DNA of 63,842 bases from Thiocystis violacea (GTDB lineage Bacteria > Pseudomonadota > Gammaproteobacteria > Chromatiales > Chromatiaceae), in contig NZ_NRRF01000029.1 of the NCBI RefSeq assembly GCF_016583565.1, forward strand, positions 1-63,842. The letters are read 5' to 3'. The notes under the pieces were generated by a model. It was not told where the DNA came from. It worked only from the letters and a program-made list of their open reading frames with translations, and ran no database searches. Shown here piece after piece: positions 36,059-45,598 of the stretch (the stretch's first letter is position 1; each line of letters begins with the position of its first letter). Made by a program: the position numbers and the translations under genes.

Positions 36059-36604
36059 ATGTTCTTCCGCGTGCTCAATCAGATCGAGGAGGCCGTCATC
36101 TCCCTCCTCCTGGTCGGAATCACCCTGCTGGTGTTCTTCGAGGTGATTCTGCGCTTCGTCTTCAACACGGGCCTGACCTGGGGACAGGAGGCGACCCTCT
36201 ACCTCTCGGCGTGGTTCGTGCTGTTCGGTGTCTCTTACGGGCTCAAGGTCGGCGCCCACATCGGCGTCGATGCCTTCGTGCAACTCTTCTCGCCGCTCGG
36301 GCAGCGCCTGATCAGCGCGATCGCGATCCTGCTCTCATTGGTGTACTGCGGGCTGTTCATCCAAGGGGCCTGGGTCTATCTGGGCAAGATGAAGCGGATC
36401 GGCATCGATCTGGAGGACATCCCTATCCAGACTTGGATCGCCCAAAGCATCCTGCTGCTCGGACTGGTGATGCTGTCGATCCGCCTGCTTGGACTCTTCT
36501 GGGCCGTCATCACCGGCAAGGCAACCGGATTCCTGCGCAATGACGAGGCCAAGGAGAGCATGCACCTGGCCGAGGAGATCAAGCGGGGGGTCGAGACGCC
36601 ATGA
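36059..36604 (+). CDS. dctQ: TRAP transporter small permease DctQ
   Basis: Small four-helix membrane subunit (181 residues) of the TRAP transporter. It starts MFFRVLNQIEEAVISLLLVG, with the family motif LRFVFNTGLTWGQEATLYL in the second helix region. Its stop overlaps the dctM ATG (ATGA), so the two are co-translated. Confidence 0.93.
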   Translation: MFFRVLNQIEEAVISLLLVGITLLVFFEVILRFVFNTGLTWGQEATLYLSAWFVLFGVSYGLKVGAHIGVDAFVQLFSPLGQRLISAIAILLSLVYCGLFIQGAWVYLGKMKRIGIDLEDIPIQTWIAQSILLLGLVMLSIRLLGLFWAVITGKATGFLRNDEAKESMHLAEEIKRGVETP

Positions 36605-38001
36605 CCACGGCCACGCTCTTCCTGCTCCTCTTCGGCTGCATGCTGCTCGGGATGCCGATCGCCATCGCACTCGGCTTCTCCAGCATCGTCACCATCCTGC
36701 TGTTCTCCAACGACTCGATCGCCTCCATCACACTGAAGCTGTTCGAGGCCCTGTCAGGGCATTACACGCTGCTCGCGATCCCCTTCTTCATTCTCTCCTC
36801 CGCCTTTCTGTCGACAGGCGGCGTGGCCAAGCGACTGATTCGCTTCGCGACCGATATCGTCGGACACATCCGCGGCGGACTGGCCATGGCCTCGGTGCTG
36901 GCCTGTATGCTGTTCGCGGCCGTGTCGGGCTCCTCCCCGGCGACCGTCGCGGCCATCGGCACCATTGTCATCGTCGGTATGGTCAAATCCGGGTATCCGA
37001 AGTCCTTTGCCGCGGGCGTCATCACCAACGCGGGGACACTGGGCATCCTCATCCCGCCGTCCATCGTCATGCTGGTCTACGCCGCGGCGACCGAGGTCTC
37101 GGCCGCCCGCATGTTCATGGCCGGCTTCATCCCGGGCATCCTCATGGGCCTCCTGCTGATGATCGCCATCTACATCGCCGCGCGGATCAAGGGGCTGCCG
37201 TCGCAGCCCTGGCCGGGCTTTCGGGAGGTGCTGAGCGCCGGCTTCAGTGCCTCCGGCGGCATCCTGCTGATCGTCATCGTGCTGGGCTCCATCTACGGCG
37301 GCGTCGCGAGCCCGACGGAGGCCGCGGCCGTCTCCGCCGTCTACGCCTTTCTGGTCGCGGTGATCGGTTATCGCGATATCGGCCCCTTGAAACGCACCCC
37401 TTGGCGCCAAGCGGGCGAAGGCGTGGGCCGCCTGCTGGTGAGAAACCTCTGGCAAGTCCCGCTCGCGATTCCACGCAGCTTCGCCAATCCGGAGGTTCGC
37501 AAGGTCGTGCTGGACGCCGCCAAGGTCTCCATCATGCTGCTCTTCATCATCGCCAACGCCATGCTCTTCGCGCATGTCCTGACGACCGAGCGCATCCCGC
37601 ATCAGATCGCCGAGACGATCGTCGAGTGGGGACTCTCGCCCTGGATGTTCCTCGTCGTGGTCAACATCCTGCTGCTGATCGCCGGCAACTTCATGGAGCC
37701 CTCGGCGATCCTGCTCATCATGGCGCCCATCCTCTTCCCGATCGCCACCCAGCTGGGGATCGATCCCATCCATCTCGGCATCATCATGGTCGTGAACATG
37801 GAGATCGGGATGCTGACGCCGCCCGTGGGCTTGAATCTCTTCGTCACCGCGGGCATCACGGGCGAGAGCATGGGCTGGGTCATCAAGTCGGTGCTGCCCT
37901 GGATGCTGCTGCTCCTTGGTTTCTTGATGCTGATTACCTATGTCCCGCAGATCTCGCTCTTCCTGCCGGAATACATCGACAGACTTCAGGGCTACAACTG
38001 A
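36601..38001 (+). CDS. dctM: TRAP transporter large permease DctM
   Basis: Large permease (466 residues, about 12 hydrophobic helices) that carries the Na+-driven transport step. Typical motifs are GSSPATVAAIGTI, the TLGILIPPSIVMLVYAA stretch, and TPPVGLNLFV near the end. It is longer than the usual 430 residues because of a polar loop around residues 255-300 (PLKRTPWRQAGEGVGR). Overlaps dctQ by four bases. Confidence 0.95.
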   Translation: MTTATLFLLLFGCMLLGMPIAIALGFSSIVTILLFSNDSIASITLKLFEALSGHYTLLAIPFFILSSAFLSTGGVAKRLIRFATDIVGHIRGGLAMASVLACMLFAAVSGSSPATVAAIGTIVIVGMVKSGYPKSFAAGVITNAGTLGILIPPSIVMLVYAAATEVSAARMFMAGFIPGILMGLLLMIAIYIAARIKGLPSQPWPGFREVLSAGFSASGGILLIVIVLGSIYGGVASPTEAAAVSAVYAFLVAVIGYRDIGPLKRTPWRQAGEGVGRLLVRNLWQVPLAIPRSFANPEVRKVVLDAAKVSIMLLFIIANAMLFAHVLTTERIPHQIAETIVEWGLSPWMFLVVVNILLLIAGNFMEPSAILLIMAPILFPIATQLGIDPIHLGIIMVVNMEIGMLTPPVGLNLFVTAGITGESMGWVIKSVLPWMLLLLGFLMLITYVPQISLFLPEYIDRLQGYN

Positions 38002-38022
38002 ACCTCAGGCTACAACTGAACC
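37986..38022 (+). repeat. Imperfect tandem duplication at the dctM stop
   Basis: tcagggctacaactgaacc (from 37986) is followed at once by tcaggctacaactgaacc (ending 38022). The first copy contains the dctM stop codon; the second repeats it one frame shifted. Confidence 0.85.
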
Positions 38023-38041
38023 GCGGGGCCAAAGCCGACCT

Positions 38042-38545
38042 ATGATGCCGACCTACACGCACATCCTTTACGCGACCGACCTGGGCCGTTACACGCGCCC
38101 GGTCTTTCGCAACGCCGTCGCGCTCGCGCAATACAGCAACGCGCGCATCACCATGCTGCATGTGGTGGAACCCTTGGGCAACACGGGGCGCGCGGTGATC
38201 GGCGCCTATCTGCCAGACGTGGACGTCCATCGGATCGAGCAGGAGGCATTGAAGGAGATCCTGGCGACCATGCACAAGCGCCTGAGCAAGTTCTGCGAGG
38301 ACGAACTCAACGCCGCGCCCGCGGACATCGAGGCGGACATCGTCGATGCGCTGGAGGTCGCGAGCGGCCTGCCATCGGAGGAGATCATCAAGACGGCCGA
38401 GGCGCGCGACGCGGACCTCATCGTCATGGGCACCTGTACGCACGCACTCCTAGGTCGCTCGTCGGTCGGTTCGACGGCCCGCAAGGTCATCCAGCACAGC
38501 CATATCCCCGTGCTGCTGGTGCCGAACGTGGCGCCGCATCGGTGA
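38042..38545 (+). CDS. Universal stress protein, UspA family
   Basis: A 167-residue single Usp domain. It starts MMPTYTHILYATDLGRYTRP and ends with the ATP-binding motif region GTCTHALLGRSSVGSTARKV followed by IPVLLV. The G-2x-G-9x-G(S/T) pattern is present, so it is probably an ATP-binding type. It lies 40 bp after dctM and may be co-transcribed; Usp genes often sit next to TRAP transporters. Confidence 0.92.
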   Translation: MMPTYTHILYATDLGRYTRPVFRNAVALAQYSNARITMLHVVEPLGNTGRAVIGAYLPDVDVHRIEQEALKEILATMHKRLSKFCEDELNAAPADIEADIVDALEVASGLPSEEIIKTAEARDADLIVMGTCTHALLGRSSVGSTARKVIQHSHIPVLLVPNVAPHR

Positions 38546-38649
38546 GGCCGGTTGCGCCGCTGTCCGTCCGGCGCGACGCCTCGGCGCGCGTCGGGTCGGA
38601 CCTGGACGCGAGCCGCCGGGCGTGGCGCATCGGCGGCTCCGCCTAGCCG

Positions 38650-38976
38650 ATGGCCTGGATCTATCTCTTCGCCGCCGGCCTCTGCGAGTGGGGCTGGCCC
38701 ATCGGCCTGAAGCTAGGGCTCAGTGAGTCGGGGCTGCGCTGGGGCTGGATCGGCTTCGCCGTCGTCTGCATGATCGCCAGCGGAGCGCTGCTTCTGGTAG
38801 CCCAGAAGACCATCCCCATGGGCACCGCCTATGCCGTGTGGACCGGCATCGGCGCGGTGGGCACCTTCGCACTCGGCATTCTCGTCTTCGCCGAACCCGC
38901 CACCCTGGCGCGCTTCTTCTTCGTTGGACTCATCGTCATCGGGATCCTTGGGCTCAAGCTGGTTTCGCCCGGCTGA
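38650..38976 (+). CDS. SMR-family exporter, SugE/Gdx-like
   Basis: A 108-residue four-helix small multidrug resistance protein. It starts MAWIYLFAAGLCEWGWPIGL. Glu13, the coupling residue, is followed by WGWPIGLKLG, the Gdx (guanidinium exporter) subtype pattern rather than the EmrE pattern. The segment TAYAVWTGIGAVGTF is conserved. It functions as a dual-topology dimer in the family; a single gene fits that. Substrate assignment to guanidinium is by family. Confidence 0.88.
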   Translation: MAWIYLFAAGLCEWGWPIGLKLGLSESGLRWGWIGFAVVCMIASGALLLVAQKTIPMGTAYAVWTGIGAVGTFALGILVFAEPATLARFFFVGLIVIGILGLKLVSPG

Positions 38977-39008
38977 GGATTCGTCGCTCCACACACCAAG
39001 CCGCGCCT

Positions 39009-39029
39009 GCCGCATCGCGGCGATGCGGC
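39009..39029. terminator. Hairpin between convergent SMR and protease genes
   Basis: An 8-bp perfect stem gccgcatc/gatgcggc with 5-nt loop in the short convergent gap; no U-tract. Confidence 0.4.
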
Positions 39030-39064
39030 GCGTCGGCAGTCGCTTGTGGTGATGCCGGGTGGAT

Positions 39065-40783
39065 TCAGCCCGTCGGACAGCCGACCGGACCGATCCGTGC
39101 TTGGAAGAGCCCCCCCACCCGCACCGCAAAGCCCTTGTTGAGCCGGATCTGGCGACCTGCGTTGAATGAGACGGCCGCGTCCGAGGCGATGACGAGGTTC
39201 CCGGAGGTGAGAATGTCGTTGCCGGAGCGCACCTCGCCAATGCCTAGAAAGAGACCGGGCGCTAGCGAGATCGAGCTTGCCGAGCACTCGAGCCCAAGCG
39301 CGAGGTCGACGTTGATCCGACGCATATCGGTCACCTGACCACCACTGCGGCTATCGTCCACGGAGGCTCCGGTCGCCTGCAAGGACTCGAGGACCACATC
39401 GACACTTGCCTTGGGCTGGGATTGCCTGAGCACCGCCCAGGCACCGGCGACATGCGGCGCCGCCATGGAGGTGCCGCTCAAGGTTTCCGTGCCACCACCA
39501 GGAACCGACGAGGTGATCGAGGATCCCGGGGCGAGCAGGCTCATGAAGGGGGCCACGTTCGAGAACTCGGCCACCACATCGTCATCGTCGGTCGCACCGA
39601 CGCTAATCGCACTGGAGATGCAGGCAGGCGCTCCAATACTGTCTTTGCAGAGACTATTCCCAGACGACACAACCGTTGCGATGCCCGCGTTGCGCAGGTT
39701 GTCGATCGCGGCCTTACGCAGGGCATTGTCAGCGTCGCACAGGTTCTGATCGTTATAGCATCCACCAGCAAGACTCATGTTGACTGCGGCGATGGCATAC
39801 TGATGGCGAAGCTCATAGACCCGCTCCAACCCCTTCACCTGATCGCTCTTATACGACAGGGCGCAAGGCGATGGCCGACTGCCGCAAGCCGTGCCTTCGA
39901 TGCGCGAGAAGACTTGAATCGAAACCAGATCAGCGCCCGGCGCGACGCCGAAGTTCGGGCCGATGCCGTCATTGCCGGCGACGATCCCCGCCGTGTGCGT
40001 CCCATCCTTGCAGCCGGAAATCGCAGTAGAGCAGTTGACACCAGAGCCAACGGCCACGGATTCAGCAACTCCGCCGGGGCATAGGCTCGTCGACCCGTAG
40101 GTCGCGGCGGTCGTCGAATAGCAGGCTTCAGAGACGACTTTGTTGCCGCCCGTACTGAAGAACGGATGGGTCTTGTCGATACCCGTATCCAAGACAGCCA
40201 CGACCTGACCGCTGCCGTCGTAACCCATTGCCCATGCCGACTCGGCGCCAATGACGAGATTGCTGCTCTCCATCGTCGGTGGCGTTGGGACATCCTCCTC
40301 GATCCACCGCACCTGCGGCAAGGACGCAAGCACCTCTAGCGCGTCCGCGTCGAGCTCAAGGGCCATGCCTGGGACATACTTGAAACTCGCCCGAACCTGC
40401 GCCTGGAGACCGGCCAACAGATCAGCAACGTTGCTCTGCGCGGAAGCGATCGATGCGCGCTGTCGGATGACGGCATCCGTCGAATCCCACCGGCCCTCGG
40501 ACAGAAAGCCGTGTTGCACATCGAACCCGACAAGAACCCGGATGCGCCCCTTGGCCCTGGCGCGGTTCACCAGGGCAGGCAGAACACTCCACTTGGCCTG
40601 GCTGCCCCATCCATCGAAGAGATCCCCATCCGCGGCACCCGCGACGTCATGGGTGAGCAACGACTGAGGCAGCCCTGACGACCCGGGAAGATCCGAAGCC
40701 GCAACGCTCGCAGCCCAAGGGGAGAGACATAGGATGACGAGGGCGGTTGCATGACACGGAAATCGAGTGAGCAAGACGCGCAC
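39065..40783 (-). CDS. Secreted subtilisin-like serine protease (S8)
   Basis: A 572-residue exported protease. After a signal peptide (ALVILCLSPWAASVAAS) comes an I9-like propeptide (about 70-165). The catalytic domain follows, with Asp in VVAVLDTGIDKTHPF (near 198), His in DGTHTAGIVAG (near 262) and Ser in LSGTSMAAPHVAG (near 436). The C-terminal 90 residues (ASSISLAPGLFLGIGEVRSG) form a small beta-rich domain ending GPVGCPTG. Extracellular or surface proteolysis is likely. Confidence 0.95.
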   Translation of the reverse strand: MRVLLTRFPCHATALVILCLSPWAASVAASDLPGSSGLPQSLLTHDVAGAADGDLFDGWGSQAKWSVLPALVNRARAKGRIRVLVGFDVQHGFLSEGRWDSTDAVIRQRASIASAQSNVADLLAGLQAQVRASFKYVPGMALELDADALEVLASLPQVRWIEEDVPTPPTMESSNLVIGAESAWAMGYDGSGQVVAVLDTGIDKTHPFFSTGGNKVVSEACYSTTAATYGSTSLCPGGVAESVAVGSGVNCSTAISGCKDGTHTAGIVAGNDGIGPNFGVAPGADLVSIQVFSRIEGTACGSRPSPCALSYKSDQVKGLERVYELRHQYAIAAVNMSLAGGCYNDQNLCDADNALRKAAIDNLRNAGIATVVSSGNSLCKDSIGAPACISSAISVGATDDDDVVAEFSNVAPFMSLLAPGSSITSSVPGGGTETLSGTSMAAPHVAGAWAVLRQSQPKASVDVVLESLQATGASVDDSRSGGQVTDMRRINVDLALGLECSASSISLAPGLFLGIGEVRSGNDILTSGNLVIASDAAVSFNAGRQIRLNKGFAVRVGGLFQARIGPVGCPTG

Positions 40784-41001
40784 CTCCTCTCATGAAAGAT
40801 GATGAATAGCCTCACTTCTACCCCGCCCTGCCAGGTGCGTCGAGCGCAGCGGACAGCAGCCTCTCCATTCTGAGATGAACGTCTCAACTTGACGCGGCAC
40901 AGGTGTGCAAAGCCCCAAGAAGTTCGACAAGCACATGGAATCGTCTTCGCCGAACGCGCATCGCATGATCGATCGACGCTCGCTCCATGGTCGATCCCGG
41001 T

Positions 41002-42738
41002 TCACTCCAAGATGCCGACCAGGGCACGGGCGACGCCCGTCAGGCTCTCGCCCGCGATGAGCCCGGAGGCCGCGGCGATCAGGAAACGCTGCGCCACCGT
41101 CGGGTTCCAACGCTCCAGCAGCTTTGCGACGAGACTGCCGAAGAACATGGTGATGGAGAGCGACGCCGGGATGACCATGGCCAGTCCCAAGGCCGGCATG
41201 CTCGGCAGCCAGCGCGGACCGCGGCGATGCTCGAGGATGGATGCCAGGATGCCGATCATCCCGCCGATCCCCACCGCCCAGAGCGCGCTCGCCGGCACCG
41301 AGGACAGCCCATGGCTCAACGTCTCCGCCACCACCTTCCAGGTCGCGACGGCCGGCGCCGGCCACTCCTCCGTGATCAGCATGGCTGCCGGATCTGGGAT
41401 GAGACTCAGGTAGACCAGGCTGCCGATCAGGCTGCCCGTGAGCACGCCAAAGATCTGCGCGACCACCTGCAGACGCGGCGGCGCCCCGATGGCGTGCCCG
41501 GCCTTGAAGTCGTTGAGCAGATCGGCGCTCTGTCCGGCCGCGCCGCCGGCGACATTGGCCCCAATGAGATTGGCGGTCATCTCCCCCGGCGCCATCACCC
41601 CGGTGCCGAGCTGCGACACCTTGCCGATGGCGCCGATCGGCGGAATGCCCGTCTCGCCCACGACGCGGGAAGCCACCATGGCCAGCAGGAAGGCGATGGG
41701 CACGGCCAGCGTAGCGATCAGCCAATGGATACCGAAGAAGCCAACCTGCGCCATGACCACCAGGGCACTCGCCACCATCAAGCCCAGTAGACGCGGCCAA
41801 GTCTCGCCATCTGCCGCTGCGTCCGGACGCAACTCGGAGCCCTTGCGACGGCTGGCGTAGGCATGGAGGGCGAGCTTGGTGAGCGCGGCGCTGACCATGA
41901 GCGCGACGCCCGGCCACAGCAGCCACTCGATCATGGCGGCGAACCAGATGGCATCCGCATCCGCCTCACCGGGCGTCACGAATCCCTGATACAGCCCCCA
42001 TGGCCCAAGCATGCCCCAGGACAGGATGCCGCCGAGCAGCAATGAGACCCCCGCGCGAAAGCCGATGATGGCGCCGAACCCCGCCAGCATGAGCGAAGGA
42101 TCCAGGGTGAAGGTCAGGTTCTTGGCGCTGACCGAGCCAAGGCCCGCGAGCTTGCCGAGCGCCGGGAGACTGAAGCCCAGGCTCGGCCGCGGCAGCGCCA
42201 GCCAGCCCGTGTCCAGCCACTTGAGCCCACCGGCGACGGCCATGCTCGTCAGCAGCACGCGCAGCCTGAGCGCCGCCTCGCGACTCTTGTCGAACAGCTC
42301 CAGCAAGGTCTCCGCCGTGGCGCGGCCGGTCGGAAAAGGCAGACCCGAGCGCAGGATGAGCGAGTCGCGCAGATACCAGGCCACCCAGATGCCGAGGAAG
42401 CTCACCGCGAAGACCCAGGCCACCAGCTGGCCGGTCGGCGGATTCGCGCCGGTCAGCATGGCCAGGGCCGGGATGGGCGCCACCAGGCCGCCCGAGATGA
42501 TGTTCGCGGAGGATGAGGCCGTGGTCTGCGCGATATTGGCCTCGCCCACCCCGAGCGGCCGGCCGAGACTCAGCCGATCGAGCAGGGCCCAGAAGCCCGA
42601 CGCGATCAGCAGCGCGATGATGGAGACGTTGAAGGACCAGCCGATCTTGAGACCCGAGTAGATATTGCAGGGGGTCAGCAGCGCGCCCAGGAGGATTCCG
42701 GTCAGAATGGCGCGAAGGGTCAGTTGTCTGTCTGGCAC
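41002..42738 (-). CDS. OPT-family oligopeptide/metal-chelate transporter
   Basis: Integral membrane protein of 578 residues with about 14-16 hydrophobic helices. It starts MPDRQLTLRAILTGILLGAL, then TPCNIYSGLKIGWSFN, which is the OPT signature region. VGETGIPPIGAIGKVSQL is a second conserved site. Bacterial OPT proteins import peptides or metal chelates; the substrate here is not known. It is shorter than fused OPT proteins of about 650 residues but complete at both ends. Confidence 0.9.
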   Translation of the reverse strand: MPDRQLTLRAILTGILLGALLTPCNIYSGLKIGWSFNVSIIALLIASGFWALLDRLSLGRPLGVGEANIAQTTASSSANIISGGLVAPIPALAMLTGANPPTGQLVAWVFAVSFLGIWVAWYLRDSLILRSGLPFPTGRATAETLLELFDKSREAALRLRVLLTSMAVAGGLKWLDTGWLALPRPSLGFSLPALGKLAGLGSVSAKNLTFTLDPSLMLAGFGAIIGFRAGVSLLLGGILSWGMLGPWGLYQGFVTPGEADADAIWFAAMIEWLLWPGVALMVSAALTKLALHAYASRRKGSELRPDAAADGETWPRLLGLMVASALVVMAQVGFFGIHWLIATLAVPIAFLLAMVASRVVGETGIPPIGAIGKVSQLGTGVMAPGEMTANLIGANVAGGAAGQSADLLNDFKAGHAIGAPPRLQVVAQIFGVLTGSLIGSLVYLSLIPDPAAMLITEEWPAPAVATWKVVAETLSHGLSSVPASALWAVGIGGMIGILASILEHRRGPRWLPSMPALGLAMVIPASLSITMFFGSLVAKLLERWNPTVAQRFLIAAASGLIAGESLTGVARALVGILE

Positions 42739-42860
42739 GGCCGGGGCTCCCTCTCGTCATCCGCGCCAGGAGCGCGCGGGATCCGCTCCGATCCTAACAG
42801 CGCGGGCAAGGCAATGACATGCGGCCCGGCTCGGGAGCCCGCGCACCGGACCGCCGAGGC

Positions 42861-44225
42861 TCAGCGGCCGCCGGCCGTCTGGGTCGCGCCCTTCGGAAAC
42901 TCCCAGGTGATGGGTCCCGTCTGCACCAGCGGCCGCCCCGGCTCGCCGGGCGCGCGGCCGAAACGCACCAGCTCGATCAGGTCCGAACTGACCTCTGGAT
43001 TGCTGGTGAAGTAGGAGTGTCCGAAGATGTCGGTGCGCTCTCCGTCGTAGACGATGAGGTCCATGTCCCCCCATTTGGAGAAGTACGCCTGGGCCGCCGG
43101 TGTGATGTCTTCCGGTCGGAGCTGACCGACGCGATTGCGGCTCCTGAAGAGGAATTGTGACAGACGCAGCGCGCGATCCTCCGGCGAGGCATAGATGGTC
43201 AGTCGGCCGCGCAGCAGATTGGGCACGAATTCGGTATCCCAGGCGGCGATGAGGTCCGGGTCCGAGCCGAAGGCCTCGACCTTCTGCGTCGCCACATCCA
43301 CGTCGATGTCGGGCGACATCAGCACGACGTTCTCGATCTTCAGCGACTTCGCCGGCTCGATGCCCGCCGCGATTGACTCGATCGCCAGTTCGCGCAAGGC
43401 GCCGAGCAGGACGGCGGTCCCCCGGCTGTGGGCCAGGAGTTGGAGCCCCTCGACGCCCGGCGTCTGAGCGATGAGGCGAATGGCCTTTTTGAGATGGCCA
43501 ACCGAGTATTCGGCCGATTCGGTCGTGTTGGTGTAGGAAATCAGGAAGCTCCCCGACGAGGAGGCGGGCCAGGTGAAAAAGCCGCAGACGTGGCGATGGG
43601 CGAAGAAATGGCACAGCTCGGCCGCCGTATAGGAGGCCGTCGCGAAGGTCTCATTGAAGCCATGCACGTAGAGCATGACCTGCTTGCTCGGCGCATTCTT
43701 CAGCCGCCGCCGCAGCTCGCCCTGGAAATGCGCCTTCGCCAGGGCGTGTCGCGCGACGACGCCAGGCGTGCGAACCGTCTTGCCGGCGGCGGTGCGCTCG
43801 ATGTCGTAGGGCTCGGTCGGAAAGCGGCCCAGCTCCTTGACCGCGCCCAGCTCCAGATGGATGTCCTGCGTGCGCTGCGCGAGCAGACTCTGCCGCTCCA
43901 GCGTCGCCCAATCCGCCACCGGTGTCATCTCCACGATGGCCGAACCGAAACCGATGGAGCGCGAGCGCACCTCGCCGTAGGGCAGCACCGCCTCCTTCGC
44001 CAGGTCCGGCAGTCGGTCCGTGACGTAGAGCAGATCGACGTTCGTGCGGCGCAGATCGGCCGCCACCTCACCAAAGGGCGCGCTCTCGGGGTGGGCGGCG
44101 TAAATGCTGGGGGTCGGCATCAGCGACCGCGCGGAGCTCGCGCAGCCAGCCATCACGAGGGCAGCGGCACAGCAGAGAAGAAGACGCGCCCTTAGCGGGC
44201 GACTCGATCTGGGTCGCATGGCCAT
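42861..44225 (-). CDS. Alpha/beta-hydrolase lipoprotein, DUF900 type
   Basis: A lipoprotein of 454 residues. The signal and lipobox are in LLLCCAAALVMAGC, preceded by MAMRPRSSRPLRAR; that start at 44225 is preferred over the longer open frame to 44390. The catalytic fold begins with VMLYVHGFNETF near residue 190, and the nucleophile Ser is in LLAHSRGTAVLLGAL. DUF900 members are esterase/lipase-like, with unknown substrates. It precedes a divergent gap of about 220 bp to the SGNH gene. Confidence 0.85.
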   Translation of the reverse strand: MAMRPRSSRPLRARLLLCCAAALVMAGCASSARSLMPTPSIYAAHPESAPFGEVAADLRRTNVDLLYVTDRLPDLAKEAVLPYGEVRSRSIGFGSAIVEMTPVADWATLERQSLLAQRTQDIHLELGAVKELGRFPTEPYDIERTAAGKTVRTPGVVARHALAKAHFQGELRRRLKNAPSKQVMLYVHGFNETFATASYTAAELCHFFAHRHVCGFFTWPASSSGSFLISYTNTTESAEYSVGHLKKAIRLIAQTPGVEGLQLLAHSRGTAVLLGALRELAIESIAAGIEPAKSLKIENVVLMSPDIDVDVATQKVEAFGSDPDLIAAWDTEFVPNLLRGRLTIYASPEDRALRLSQFLFRSRNRVGQLRPEDITPAAQAYFSKWGDMDLIVYDGERTDIFGHSYFTSNPEVSSDLIELVRFGRAPGEPGRPLVQTGPITWEFPKGATQTAGGR

Positions 44226-44450
44226 ATCACAGGTGCTCCATGTCGCAATACCGTCGAGAGGTAGCGATTCCGCCCGGACGATCGGCGTCGAGGTGATCCC
44301 GAGTCCGCGCCGCCAGCCAAGACGCTCAGCAGCACCATCATACCCCGGCACCTTGACAGCCTTCTGACAGCGGTCACGGAACGATCGCATCCGACTCCCC
44401 GCCCCTTTGCCTGGATGGCGCGAGTCCCCTGCGGAGGCTCTACCCCGAGA

Positions 44451-45524
44451 TCATGGCTTCGACGTCAGATCATCGAGGCAGCGGCTGAGGGATTGGCAAA
44501 GGATCTGGTGCCCCTTGGCGCTGTAGTGGATGTCGTCTCTTGCCAGAAACAGGGCGTCGAGATCGCTCTGGCGCGCGAAATCGTCATAGGGGTCGCAGTA
44601 TCGCAGGCCACGTCCATCGAGCAGGTCGCGGACCAGCATCCGCGGTTCGCCGAACTCCGAGGGAGTGCGCAGTTCGTTCAGCTCCGGGAAGAGAATGACA
44701 TCGAAGGGGATGTTCGCGCCTTTCAGCAGTGCCGCGAAGTCGTCGAGCTGCGTCTCGAATCGCTGTCGGTTTTCCTCGGATCGCCAACCGGCGACCACGG
44801 TGCGCATCCACTTCGTGTGGTACTCCTCGCGCTCGTCCACGTTCACGAGGGCATAGGAGACGCGCGTCTTGATTTCGCGCAGGAAGCGCACGGCATAGGT
44901 GCGACCGATGCGCTCCTGTATGCGGGCGACCCAGTCGGGCTTGTGCCATCCCTCGGCATGCCGCCGGGCACGGCGGGCCGGGCCGTTATTGTCCATCGAC
45001 GCGAAGTCGTTCAGGGTGATGCCGACCAGGACCGCATCGGGTGCGGCGCCCAGGAAACCCAGACGCGCCAGCGTCAGGTAATGACCGAAGCTATAGGAAT
45101 TCACGCCCAGGTTGAGCACGCGACGGCCCGCATGGCCGGTTTGATTGGCGTCGCCGAGACACTCGGTGAATCTGTCCTCCTGGCGCACGCCCGCGCCGAA
45201 CACGACCGAGTCGCCCAAGACGGCAATCCGCGCCCCATCGCCGGGCTGGGCCGCGAAATCACGGTCGCGGAACCCCTGCGCGTTGATCTCGATCGGAATG
45301 TCCTGGTAGGCCGAGCCCTTGAAGTAACCGGAGAAGTTCGGCCGGTAGGAAAAGCCCAGCTGGGGATGCGCAACGGTGAGACCCGTCGGATAGCCATAGT
45401 CGCTGATCGGCTGACTGATCCGCAGCTGATAGAAGGCGAAGCCCGCAGCCTCCAGCAGCAAGAAGACGAAGACCAACCAGACCAAGACGAGCAGCGCTTT
45501 TCGCATCGGATCCTTTCGCATCAC
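44451..45524 (-). CDS. Membrane-anchored SGNH/GDSL-hydrolase-like protein
   Basis: A 357-residue protein with an N-terminal membrane anchor (ALLVLVWLVFVFLLLEAAGF). The SGNH block I is ARIAVLGDSVVFGAGV (Ser near 104) and the LNLGVNSYSFGHYL block follows. The C-terminal segment DDIHYSAKGHQILCQSL supplies the Asp-x-x-His pair. It is divergent from the carbamoyltransferase operon by 74 bp. Proteins of this type occur beside carbamoyltransferase-SxtJ-DUF5989 modules, so it may modify the same, unknown cell-surface polymer. Confidence 0.85.
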   Translation of the reverse strand: MMRKDPMRKALLVLVWLVFVFLLLEAAGFAFYQLRISQPISDYGYPTGLTVAHPQLGFSYRPNFSGYFKGSAYQDIPIEINAQGFRDRDFAAQPGDGARIAVLGDSVVFGAGVRQEDRFTECLGDANQTGHAGRRVLNLGVNSYSFGHYLTLARLGFLGAAPDAVLVGITLNDFASMDNNGPARRARRHAEGWHKPDWVARIQERIGRTYAVRFLREIKTRVSYALVNVDEREEYHTKWMRTVVAGWRSEENRQRFETQLDDFAALLKGANIPFDVILFPELNELRTPSEFGEPRMLVRDLLDGRGLRYCDPYDDFARQSDLDALFLARDDIHYSAKGHQILCQSLSRCLDDLTSKP

Positions 45525-45598
45525 ATCTCGATCGTGAGCCGCCCCATTGGGAGTTCGCTATACTGCGCGCCCATTGCCCCAATCGTTACCGCGCGTCC

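Noticed and set aside
40790..41926. 378-codon minus-strand frame overlapping the OPT transporter
   Set aside because: Arg/Gly-rich out-of-frame reading of the transporter gene; no domain is visible.
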